Below, one piece after another: positions 52,821-62,600 of a stretch of DNA of 64,000 nt. Every line of letters begins with the position of its first letter. Within the stretch, counting starts at the first letter, position 1. Both the position numbers and the translations under genes were made by a program. The notes beneath the pieces were generated by a model, which saw nothing but the letters and a program-made list of their open reading frames with translations, did no database searches and was not told where the DNA came from. Source of the stretch: Bordetella parapertussis (GTDB taxonomy: Bacteria > Bacteroidota > Bacteroidia > Chitinophagales > Chitinophagaceae); contig CALQJX020000015.1 of the NCBI GenBank assembly GCA_943331005.2, positions 36,081-100,080 on the forward strand. Reading direction: 5' to 3'.

Positions 52821-53909
52821 ATGTCGTTACTATTCGCTCCGTTACAGATCAGAAATATCGTTTTCAGGAACCGCATTGCGGTATCGCCTATGTGCCAGTA
52901 TTCGGCACAGCACGGCCTTGCCAACGACTGGCATCTCGTGCATCTGGGTAGCAGGGCTGTTGGTGGTGCCGGACTCGTTATTGCAGAGGCTACCGCTGTG
53001 TTGCCCGAGGGGCGCATATCTGCACACGATCTGGGTCTTTGGAACGATGAACAGATAGCACCACTACGCCGCATTGCTACCTTTATAGAAGAGCAAGGAG
53101 CTGTGCCGGGCATTCAGCTGGCACATGCTGGCCGCAAGGCCAGCCTCACCGAGCCGTGGAACGGAGACACACAGCTGCCTGCAGCAATGGGTGGCTGGCA
53201 AACCGTAGCGCCCAGTGCCATACCCTTTGATACTGGCAGAGATACACCGCAGGAGCTCACCGCAGAGGGCATCAGTAATATTGTTGCAGCATTTGCCGCA
53301 GCAGCAGCCAGGGCGCAGCAGGCGGGCTTCAGGGTGGTAGAGATACATGGTGCGCATGGTTATCTCATCAATGAATTCCTTTCGCCACTAAGTAATACCC
53401 GAACCGACAGCTATGGCGGCTCTTTCGAGAACCGTATCCGCTTTTTGCTGCAGATCATAGATGCTGTGCGCGCAGTATGGCCGCAGGAATATCCGCTCTT
53501 CCTGCGCATATCGGCTACAGACTGGGCCGATGGTGGCTGGACACTTGAAGATTCCATCAGGCTGGCTCCAATAGTAAAGGAAAAAGGCGTAGATCTTATA
53601 GACTGCTCTACCGGGGGCAATGCAGCTACTGCCATGATACCAGCCCGTCCCGGCTACCAGGTGCCCTTTGCGGCTGCCGTGCGGCAAACGGGTATACCTA
53701 CCGGTGCAGTGGGTATCATAGTTACTGCAGCGCAGGCCGAAGAAATACTGGCTCGTCAGGAGGCGGATCTTATTTTTATGGCTCGTGAGCTGCTTCGCGA
53801 TCCTTACTTCCCGCTGCATGCGGCTGCTACCCTTGGCTACGACGATATGCAGTGGCCGGTGCAGTACGAACGGGCTAAACGCAAAAATCCCGGAAAGGGC
53901 AGGGCTTAA
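52821..53909 (+). CDS. Old Yellow Enzyme family NADH:flavin oxidoreductase, YqjM-like
   Basis: 362 residues. The N-terminus RNIVFRNRIAVSPMCQYSA contains Cys25, the flavin-tuning Cys of the YqjM class. The flavin and substrate motifs are PGIQLAHAGRKAS, EIHGAHGYLINEFLSP and YGGSFENRIRF, with GTGGNAATAMI-type substrate residues later. Such enzymes reduce activated C=C bonds of enones and maleimides with NADPH. The physiological substrate is unknown. It stands alone between corA and the pterin genes. Confidence 0.9.
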   Translation: MSLLFAPLQIRNIVFRNRIAVSPMCQYSAQHGLANDWHLVHLGSRAVGGAGLVIAEATAVLPEGRISAHDLGLWNDEQIAPLRRIATFIEEQGAVPGIQLAHAGRKASLTEPWNGDTQLPAAMGGWQTVAPSAIPFDTGRDTPQELTAEGISNIVAAFAAAAARAQQAGFRVVEIHGAHGYLINEFLSPLSNTRTDSYGGSFENRIRFLLQIIDAVRAVWPQEYPLFLRISATDWADGGWTLEDSIRLAPIVKEKGVDLIDCSTGGNAATAMIPARPGYQVPFAAAVRQTGIPTGAVGIIVTAAQAEEILARQEADLIFMARELLRDPYFPLHAAATLGYDDMQWPVQYERAKRKNPGKGRA

Positions 53910-53953
53910 GTACCCTTTTACAGCAAACTTTTGCGAAAACCATGCAGTAAGAC

Positions 53954-53961
53954 TAATTTTG
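53954..53961 (+). promoter_or_regulatory. -7 box TAATTTTG upstream of the QueD-like gene
   Basis: Exact TAnnTTTG match, but 88 nt before the ATG at 54050, longer than most leaders here. Confidence 0.4.
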
Positions 53962-54049
53962 CCGCATAGTTCATTAAAATATTTAATGAGAGCCGGATCG
54001 TATATTTTAATCCTATCCATTTCTCATCAACTTTTCTATTCTTCATACA

Positions 54050-54460
54050 ATGGTATATCTGACACGTGTAGAGCATTTTAATGCTGCTCATAGGCTGCAC
54101 AACCCCAACTGGGGCGATGCTGAGAACAAAGAGGTATTTGGTAAATGCGCCAATGAGAACTGGCATGGCCACAACTACGAACTGCACGTAACCATAAAAG
54201 GTACACCACATCCGCAAACAGGTTTTGTATACAACGCAAAAGCCCTCGGAGATATCATAAAAGACGTTATTGTGGAGCGCGTAGACCACCGCAACCTCAA
54301 TCTGGATGTGGATTTCATGAAAGGAAAATTTACCAGTGCAGAAAACTTTGCCATTGGTATCTGGAACGAGCTGAAGCCGCATATAGAAAAGGACGGAGTA
54401 TTGCTGCACTGTGTGAAGCTGGTAGAGACCCGCAGCATCTTTGTAGAGTATTTCGGATAG
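54050..54460 (+). CDS. queD: 6-pyruvoyl/6-carboxytetrahydropterin synthase family protein
   Basis: 136 residues. The zinc ligands are His in VEHFNAAHRLHN and the HGH of CANENWHGHNYELHV, with the catalytic Cys in FGKCANEN. DHRNLNLDVDFM and PTAEN-type SAENFAIGIWNEL complete the family. It acts on dihydroneopterin triphosphate, either toward queuosine (QueD) or toward tetrahydrobiopterin-like pterins. The neighbouring folE supplies that substrate. No queC or queE genes are nearby, so the symbol is tentative. Confidence 0.86.
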   Translation: MVYLTRVEHFNAAHRLHNPNWGDAENKEVFGKCANENWHGHNYELHVTIKGTPHPQTGFVYNAKALGDIIKDVIVERVDHRNLNLDVDFMKGKFTSAENFAIGIWNELKPHIEKDGVLLHCVKLVETRSIFVEYFG

Positions 54461-54543
54461 TTTATATCAATACTGCTATACATCCGCATTGGCTTGATGT
54501 GGCTATTTTTAATTATTCATTTTGCTGATCTAAATCTCATACC

Positions 54544-55140
54544 TTGGCATACAAAAAAGTAGAATCATACGATCCGGAAGCTACCGGCAACCTCAAAACG
54601 GCCTATTCTTCTATCATTTCGGCAATAGGTGAAGACCCAAACCGCGAAGGCTTGCTGAAAACGCCCGAGCGCATGGCAAAGGCGATGCAGTTCATAACCC
54701 AGGGTTATGAAATGAATGCCGCAGATATCATCAATTCTGCCAAGTTTCATGAAGACTATAGCGAAATGGTGCTGGTAAAGAACATAGAACTCTATTCTCT
54801 TTGCGAACATCATCTGCTGCCCTTCTTTGGCAAGGCACATATAGCCTATATACCCAATGGTGTTATTACAGGCCTCAGCAAGCTGGCGCATGTGGTAGAG
54901 TGCTATAGCCGCCGCCTGCAGGTACAGGAGCGCCTCACGCATCAGATACTCGATGTGATTCAGGATACGCTCAATCCCCTGGGTGTAGGGGTGGTCATAG
55001 AGGCGCAGCACCTGTGCATGATGATGCGTGGTGTGCAGAAGCAGAACAGTGTCACCACTACCTCTGCTTTCAGTGGCCAGTTCATGAAGAACGAGACCCG
55101 TTCAGAGTTCCTGAAGCTCATTTCAGCCGATCTTTCCTGA
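54544..55140 (+). CDS. folE: GTP cyclohydrolase I
   Basis: 198 residues, starting at TTG 54544. The upstream in-frame stop at 54526-54528 leaves no ATG, and the first internal ATG would cut into the conserved core. Motifs are [19 protein letters not shown], the zinc Cys and His in [40 protein letters not shown] and [18 protein letters not shown]. It converts GTP to dihydroneopterin triphosphate for folate and related pterins. It follows the queD-like gene by 83 bp and is probably in the same transcript. Confidence 0.93.
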   Translation: MAYKKVESYDPEATGNLKTAYSSIISAIGEDPNREGLLKTPERMAKAMQFITQGYEMNAADIINSAKFHEDYSEMVLVKNIELYSLCEHHLLPFFGKAHIAYIPNGVITGLSKLAHVVECYSRRLQVQERLTHQILDVIQDTLNPLGVGVVIEAQHLCMMMRGVQKQNSVTTTSAFSGQFMKNETRSEFLKLISADLS

Positions 55141-55176
55141 TCCGAAAGTTCGGTTTAGTTGTCAGTAAAAATTTAT

Positions 55177-55184
55177 TACTTTTG
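55177..55184 (+). promoter_or_regulatory. -7 box TACTTTTG for tRNA-Pro
   Basis: Exact TAnnTTTG match, 44 nt before the mature tRNA. A TTTAG/TTG pair at 55154-55161 could be the -33 element. Confidence 0.55.
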
Positions 55185-55228
55185 CAGTCCTTTGAAAAAA
55201 GGCATGTCATATTTCATATGGCAGGGTT

Positions 55229-55302
55229 CGGGAAGTGGCGCAGTCAGGTAGCGTACTTGGATGGGGTTCAAGGGGTCGCAAGTTCGAATCTTGTCTTCCC
55301 GA
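55229..55302 (+). tRNA. tRNA-Pro, anticodon GGG
   Basis: 74 nt that folds cleanly. The acceptor CGGGAAG pairs with CTTCCCG. The anticodon stem CTTGG/TCAAG carries the loop ATGGGGT with GGG at 55263-55265. The T-arm is GCAAG-TTCGAAT-CTTGT, and the discriminator base is A. CCA is not encoded. A hairpin terminator follows. Confidence 0.95.
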
Positions 55303-55310
55303 CAGATAAA

Positions 55311-55341
55311 GGCAATCAATAATGTATTGGTTGCCTTTTTT
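55311..55341 (+). terminator. Terminator after tRNA-Pro
   Basis: GGCAATCAATA/TATTGGTTGCC stem (one G-U pair) with a 3-nt loop, then TTTTTTATT. Confidence 0.85.
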
Positions 55342-55518
55342 ATTGCTATAAATCAATAGAATAATATATTATAGTAATTATTACAAATCAAATAATAATA
55401 TTATTAGATTGTCTTGATAAGATGAAAAAACTATGGTTCCGTAGTCCACAGCGTAGTCCACAAGATCCGAATCAGAAGTGCTGGTTGTGTTAGAAAAGCA
55501 TTTTTTTACTACAATACC
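55342..55518. other. AT-rich spacer with a short direct repeat
   Basis: It contains two copies of GTAGTCCACA (55441-55450, 55453-55462). A 23-codon frame from the ATG at 55422 covers them but has no family resemblance. No tRNA-end attachment copy was recognised. Confidence 0.4.
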
Positions 55519-56115
55519 CTATTCAGTGTAGGCTATCTCCACAATTATCTCATTCTCTCTGCCAACCACATCCCACGGGGCATTGTAACCCAGGTAGGTA
55601 TAAGATCCCTGTGTTTTGTAGCCCAGCGTAGTCAAGGCCTCTTTCAGCTTTTCTTTATTGCGAAGTATCTTTTCCTCATTGCTGAAGCCGCCAAACTTTA
55701 TTGCAGCATAGTATCCTTCTTTAGAGTAGTGCAGTGCCACACTACCATCTGCCGGTACCGGTAGTTTGTCCATGTCATAGTCGGCGGGCATCACAAAGCT
55801 CATCCTGCTTTCTGTACTGTCTTTTTCTATGTGTACAGGCGCGGTCATGGCTATGTTCTGAGAAGATTGGTTGCCTCCGAAAATATATCCTGCAAGTCTC
55901 CTGAAATTGTTACTGCTGTTGCCCATATAGCTGTCTCCTTTGGTAGAGACTGTTGCCATTATGGCCTTAGGATAATATCGGATCTCAATATCATCCATGG
56001 TCTTAATAGTTCTGTATTTCTGGCGTTCCACTTTTTTATTGGCAGCATAGGTCATAGCTGCAAAGCAAATAAATAAAACCAATAATATTATGATTGCTAT
56101 TTTGATCTTGTACAT
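55519..56115 (-). CDS. SOUL-family heme-binding protein, membrane anchored
   Basis: 198 residues from the ATG at 56115. An upstream ATG adds 12 residues, but a -7 box at 56149-56156 overlaps that start. A membrane or signal anchor lies at residues 4-24 (IKIAIIILLVLFICFAAM). The SOUL domain covers the rest: VERQKYRTIKTMDDIEIRYY, then SQNIAMTAPVHIEKDS, the conserved MTAPV stretch, and later SFVMPADYDMDKLPVP. SOUL/HBP proteins bind heme or porphyrins, though some bind other ligands. The role here is unknown. Confidence 0.85.
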   Translation of the reverse strand: MYKIKIAIIILLVLFICFAAMTYAANKKVERQKYRTIKTMDDIEIRYYPKAIMATVSTKGDSYMGNSSNNFRRLAGYIFGGNQSSQNIAMTAPVHIEKDSTESRMSFVMPADYDMDKLPVPADGSVALHYSKEGYYAAIKFGGFSNEEKILRNKEKLKEALTTLGYKTQGSYTYLGYNAPWDVVGRENEIIVEIAYTE

Positions 56116-56148
56116 TTTGTGATTGATTCTCTTTGTGATTGAACAATA

Positions 56149-56156
56149 CAAATTTA
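56149..56156 (-). promoter_or_regulatory. -7 box TAAATTTG for the SOUL gene
   Basis: Exact TAnnTTTG match on the minus strand, 33 nt before the ATG at 56115. Confidence 0.55.
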
Positions 56157-56695
56157 ATCATTAGCTGTGCCAGTATCTATAAGTATTTGTTACTTAGCCA
56201 TAAATAGCAAATAGTATATATTAATTGCTGCTTGCTCTAGGATACTGACATGACCAAAACCACTCTTCAATGACATTTACATTGGTAAAATCACTTGTTC
56301 CCCCATACATTTTACTGATATGATAAGAATCATACTTTTCATTACAGATATTCTCCTTATATTGCAGTTCGTTACAAATTAACATTTGATTATGTATTGT
56401 TTGTTAAATAAAATCACATTGATTTTTGTTAAACAATATTTCAATTACCGTCATCAATGTTTTTTTAAATAGTCAACTCTATCAAATAAACAATAATTGT
56501 GTATATTATTTATGTTAAAGCTAGATATATAGTTTCGTTAGTGTAGCTATAATGGTATTTGAACAACACAATTATTCATTCATTGATCCTTATCTTAGTA
56601 TTTTATCACTAAAGACTGATCTGTAGGTCTGGGTTTTTTTAATAAAAATTAAAAAGTTAGTAAGTAATAAAGTAAACGTTTAAATAAGATTAGCT
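56157..56695. other. Very AT-rich intergenic region upstream of the giant surface protein
   Basis: About 540 bp with no credible gene. A stem ACATTGAT (56416-56423) and ATCAATGT (56453-56460) is followed by seven T. No exact TAnnTTTG box was found near the start at 56696; partial matches are common because of the composition. Confidence 0.5.
56416..56466 (+). terminator. Terminator-like stem with T-run upstream of the surface-protein gene
   Basis: 8-bp arms with a 29-nt loop and a T7 tail on the plus strand. No annotated plus-strand gene ends here. It could be a leader element or the end of a small RNA; the loop is long, so it may be chance. Confidence 0.3.
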
Positions 56696-59600
56696 ATGAA
56701 GAAAAATTTCATTCATTTCATCCTTGCGCTTTGTTTGCCGCTTCTGGCAGTAAGCACTTCGGCAAGGGCTCAGGGATTACCTCCGGTAACATCTCCCTTG
56801 TATGGTGCTGCGAAAGCAGCTACTGTACCGCACTCATTGGCTGCCCCCACGCCATACGTGCCGTTTTCCACATCTACACTAGCTGCTGCAGATGGCTGTT
56901 TCTTTAACCCCGATGAGAGCTATGCTACGCTCACAGGTGGCGATGACCACTCTACGGGACTAATATCGCTACCCTTTACGTTCTCTTTGTACGGTACTAC
57001 TTACACCTCTCTTTATCTCAACAACAACGGTAATATCACATTTGGTTCTCCGTTCTCTACTTATTCTGCTTCCGGCTTCCCTACTTCTACACCTATGATC
57101 GCTCCTTTCTGGGCCGACGTAGATACAAGGGTTGGTAATCTGGTAAAATACAAGATCGAAGACCATAAGTTCACGGCTACGTGGCCTGGCGTAGGTTATT
57201 ACGATCAGTCTGTGCTTACCAATCCTACTCAGATAGATTCTTTTCAGCTCATCATCACCGATGGTACTGTATCTGATATAGGAATAGGTAACAACGTTGC
57301 TTTCCATTACAGCCAGATGAACTGGACCACAGGTACCGCTTCTGGTGGTAGTGGTGGTTTTGGTGGTACTCCTGCTACGGTAGGTATCAATTCAGGCGAT
57401 GGTTCTCATTATGTACAGGTTGGCCGTTTCAATCTCAACAGCTCTGCTTATACAGATAACGTTACCAACGCAGGTGTTCACTATCTCGAATACAAATGTT
57501 TCGCTTTCTCTGTTGCCGATACCGGCAACCAGCCTCCTTCCTATAGCGGTGGCCCTTCAGGAAATATAGATACTATTTTCTGTGGTTCTTCAGGTTCTTA
57601 TTTCATCAACTGGATTGGCCCTGAAACAGGTCAGCTCGTAAACAGTACGCTCACTTATCTGGGTAGTGCATGTGGTATCAGCATTTCTGGTACTTCAGGT
57701 TTCTCTTCAGTATCAAGAGACACACTTACTGTAGACGGTTCAAGCTGCAATGCAGGTATGCATTATTTTGCAGTACAGGGTACAGATAACCTTGGCGCTG
57801 TTACTAACGATACTTTCAGGATCTATGTAAGCAATGTATCTGCTACACCAATTACAGGTACAGATATTTTGTGTGCAGGTAGCACAGGTACGCTTTCTGT
57901 AAGTGCCACTTCCGGCGGCACCTGGTCTAGCAGCAACACTGCTGTGGCTACAGTTAGCGCTTCAGGTGCTCTTACCGGTGTGGCTGCGGGTACTGCTGTT
58001 ATCAGCTTCCTCAGCACCGGTGGTTGTGCCAGCATCAAAACAGTTACTATCAATGCTGCTCCTGCTGCTATTACAGGTGGAGGTACTGCATGTATAGGTG
58101 CTACAATCACATTATCTTGCGCTACTACAGGTGGTTCATGGATCTCTGGTGCAACGTCGGTAGCTACTATCAGCGGTTCGGGCGTGGTTACAGGTGTTTC
58201 TGCCGGTACTTCGGTTATCACCTATATTATGTCTGGTGCATGTGCTGCTTTCAAAACTATCACCATCAATCCTTCGCCTACCTCTATTACCGGTTCGCTC
58301 AATGGTTGCGTTGGTATCACCAATACATTTGGCTCTACACCTTCCGGTGGTGCCTGGTCTAGTGGCACTACAGCTGTAGCTACTATCAATACTTCAGGTC
58401 AGTCTACAGGCTTCACTATTGGTACTACTACTATATCTTATACGCTTTCTTCGGGCTGCCGTACTACCGCTGTATTCACCGTAAATGCGGTGCCGGATTC
58501 AGTTTCTGGTACAGCAGTAGTTTGTGCAGGGCTCACTACACCGTTTACAGGCTATCCTTCGGGTGGTTTCTGGAGCACCGGCAATGCTGCTGTTGCTACA
58601 GTAGATACTACCGGTCTGGTTACCGGTGTGGCTTTGGGTACGGCACGTATCACTTATACCAATGCTGGTGGCTGTTACAAAATAAAAGTTGTTACAGTAA
58701 ATCCGGCTCCGCTGGCAATTACCGGTACGGCTAACGTATGTGTAGCTAATACCACAACACTTGCATGTGCAGGTGGTGGCACATGGAGTAGCAGCAACGT
58801 GGCTATAGGCAGCGTTGCAAGTACTACAGGTGTTGTTAGGGGTATTGCAGCGGGCACTGTAACGATTACTTACCGTTTATCTACAGGCTGTATAAATACG
58901 CGAATTGTAACAGTGAATGCGGCACCTACTGCTATTACAGGCACCTTCAATATTTGTGTAGGCAAAACAACGACACTCAATAGCACTCCTTCAGGTGGCA
59001 CATGGACCAGCAGTGGTCTGTCGGTTGCTACAGTAGGTTCTGCAACCGGCGTGGTTTACGGCGTTGCCGGTGGTGTTGCTACTATATCTTATACTATTGC
59101 AGGTGGTTGCAGGGTCACTAAGGTGGTTACTGTAAATAATGCGCCGCCTACTATTGGTGGCACAGCTACGGTAGCTGCCGGTGGTACTACCACGCTTACC
59201 AATACACTTACAGGTGGCTCATGGAGTAGCGATAATACTGCGATTGCTGCTGTAGGTACTACAGGTATTGTTTCTGGCGTAGCGCCGGGCACTGTACTTA
59301 TCAGCTATACATCTGCAGCTGGTTGTTCTGTTACCAGAACAGTTACAGTTACAGGTAGCATTGGTGCTATAACAGGTACTGCTACATTGTGTACAGGCAA
59401 CACTACTACTCTTTCCTGCTCACCTACAGGTGGTGTGTGGACAAGCGCAAACACTACTGTGGCTACTGTTACTTCGGGCGGTCTTGTTACCGGCGTTACT
59501 GCAGGTACGGCTACTATCAGCTACACTATCTCTGGAGCATCTGCAACCACTGTAGTTACTGTTTATACTATGCCTGCTGCTATTACAGGTTCAGGATCGG

Positions 59601-62600
59601 CATGTATGGGTTCATCTGTTATGCTGGCTTCAACTACTTCTGGTGGTAGCTGGTCATCTGCAAATACAGCTGTGGCTACCGTAGGTACTGCCGGCGATGT
59701 TTATGGTGTTACTACCGGAACTGCTACGATCAGTTATGCAATATCTGGTGTTTGTGCGGTAACCAAGGTGGTTACAGTAAATGTTACACCATCTGCTATA
59801 GGCGGTACACTTGCTACATGTGTTGGTCAGTCTACTGCTCTTACATGTACACCTACAGGTGGCGCATGGAGCAGCAGTGCACCTTCAATTGCAAATATCA
59901 GTTCCGGCGGTGTTGCTACAGGTGCTGCAGTAGGTTCTGCTATCATTTCCTACACACTGGCTTCTGGTTGCGGTACTACTGGTATTCTTAATGTGAATGA
60001 TGCGCCATCGGCTATAACAGGCACTCTGGCTGTTTGTGCCGGTAGTTCTACTACTCTTTCAAGTGCTACTACAGGTGGTAGCTGGAGCAGCAGTAATACT
60101 GCAGTTGCAACTATAGACGGCTCTGGTGCAGTAACAACTATCAGCTCAGGAACAACAACTATCAGTTACAGTGTAGATGGTGGCTGTGTTACTACTGCCA
60201 TTCTTACGGTTAATCCATTACCATTATCAATAGGCGGCTCACTTTCATTATGTGAGGGTGCTACAACTACGCTTACCAATTCTACCACAGGCGGCACATG
60301 GAGCAGCAGCAATACTACAGCTGCAACTATTGACGCTGCAACAGGTGTTGTTACTGCTATCGCTGCAGGTACTACAACTATTACATACTCAGTTTATACA
60401 GGTTGTATTACTACTTCTGTACTTACTGTAAATTCAATTCCGGGTACTATAAGCGGCGGAACTACACTATGTGTAGGTGCTACTTCTTCACTTGGCTGCA
60501 CACCTTCTGGTGGTTCATGGAGCAGCAGCGTCCCAACTATTGCTACTGTTGGCAGCACAGGGGTGGTTACAGGTGTTAGTGCAGGTTCTTCAGTTATTAC
60601 TTATACTGTGGGTTCTGGTTGCAACGCTACTACTGTAGTTTCTGTACTGCCGGTACCTGCGGTTATCTCAGGTACAGCATCTGTTTGCGAAGGTCAGACC
60701 ACAACGCTTACCACCGCTTCTACAGGTGGCTCATGGTATAGCGCTGGTACAGGCACAGCAACTGTCGATGCTTATGGTGTGGTTACAGGTGTAGCCGCCG
60801 GAACTATCGATATCGTATACTACTTTGCTACAGGTTGCGCAGTTTCTAAAAACATCACTGTAAACGCGTTACCGGCAGCAATAACTGGTACTACCGTTAT
60901 TTGTTCAGGCAGCAATACAGCACTTTCCAGTGCCACTACAGGTGGTGCATGGAGCAGTGCCAGCCCTGCTATAGCTACAACCGGTACTTCTGGTGTGGTT
61001 AGCGGAGTTGCAGCGGGTGTTGCTACTATATCTTACACATTGGGTACAGGTTGTACTACAACGACAGTAGTTACTGTAAACCAGACTCCTGTTGCCATTA
61101 CCGGTTCAGCCAGTCTTTGTCCTGGTACTACTACTACGCTCAGCAGCACTACTTCTGGTGGCTCATGGAGCTCTACCGATGGCGCTGTTGCTACCGTAGA
61201 TGCATCAACTGGAGTTGTTTCCGGCATTGCAGCAGGTACGGCTACTATCAGCTATACCCTGGGCAGCTGTGCAGTTACAAAAGATGTTACTGTAAATACA
61301 GCCAGCGGCACCATTTCAGGTGGTCCGGTTGTTTGTCCTGCAGTATTCACTACGCTCTCTACTGCTGCAACAGGCGGTACATGGAGCAGCAGCAATACTG
61401 CTGTAGGTACTATCAATAGTGTTTCAGGTATCTTTATAGGTGTTACACCGGGTACTACTACTGTTACTTATACTATGGCTACAGGTTGTTTGCTCACTAC
61501 CGATCTCACAGTAAATCCTGCTCCGGGTACTGTAAATGGTCCTACCACTATCTGTCTGGGCACTACACAAACACTTACCAATATCGTTTCAGGTGGTACC
61601 TGGAGCAGCAGCAACGCTGCTGTAGCTTCAGTAAACACTACAGGCGATGTTACCGGTGTTTCAAACGGTACCGCTACTATTACTTATGCGATCGGTACTT
61701 GTACTGCTACCAAGCAGGTTACAGTAAATACAGCCTTTACTTCAGGTATTACTTTCAACATGTGTCTGGGTAGTACCAAAACACTTGTCGATTCTATTCC
61801 TGGGGGTACATGGACCAGTACCAATACCTCTGTTGCTACAGTAGGTGCTGCTACGGGTATTGCATTGGCTCTTAGCCCTGGTATGTCAACCATCACTTAC
61901 ACACTTAGTGCGGGTTGCAGCAAAACAACTCCACTTTATGTACAGAACAGCAGCGCCACTATCTCTGGTTCTACTGCCGTTTGCGTTGGCTCAACAGCTA
62001 CTTTCTCAGTTCCTTCTGGTTCTATAGGTGGTATCTGGACAAACAGCAATGCTACTGTTGCCAATATCAACAGCTCTACCGGTGTCTTTACCGCACTCAC
62101 TGCAGGTACCACTACGGTTTCGTATACGCTCGTAGATTGTATCACTACCCGTGTTGTTACTGTCAATGATGTGCCGGCAGCTATTACAGGTGCCAGATTC
62201 ACTTGTATAGGCAGCACCACAACACTGTCTAACGCTACAGCAAGTGGTACCTGGAGCAGCAGCAACGTAACTGTTGCTACAGCAGGTTCAACTACCGGTG
62301 TTATCTCTGGTCTTGTTGCAGGTACTTCGGCTATCAGCTACACAGTGTCAGGTTGTCGCAGCACTGCAATAGTTACAGTAGCAGCAGCTCCTGCCGCTAT
62401 TACCGGTACTGCAAATGTGTGTGTAGGTAATACAACTACATTGGCTAGTGCTACAGCTGGTGGTACATGGAGCAGCGGCATTACCTCAATTGCAACGATC
62501 GGTACTACCGGTATCGTATCTGGTATTGCAGCTGGCAATTCTACCATAACATATGGTTTCGGTGGAAGCTGTCAATCTGTTAAGGTGGTTACTGTTAATC

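Noticed and set aside
55342..55518. Integrated element at tRNA-Pro
   Set aside because: No integrase, no second copy of the tRNA end and no foreign genes; the SOUL gene beyond looks native.
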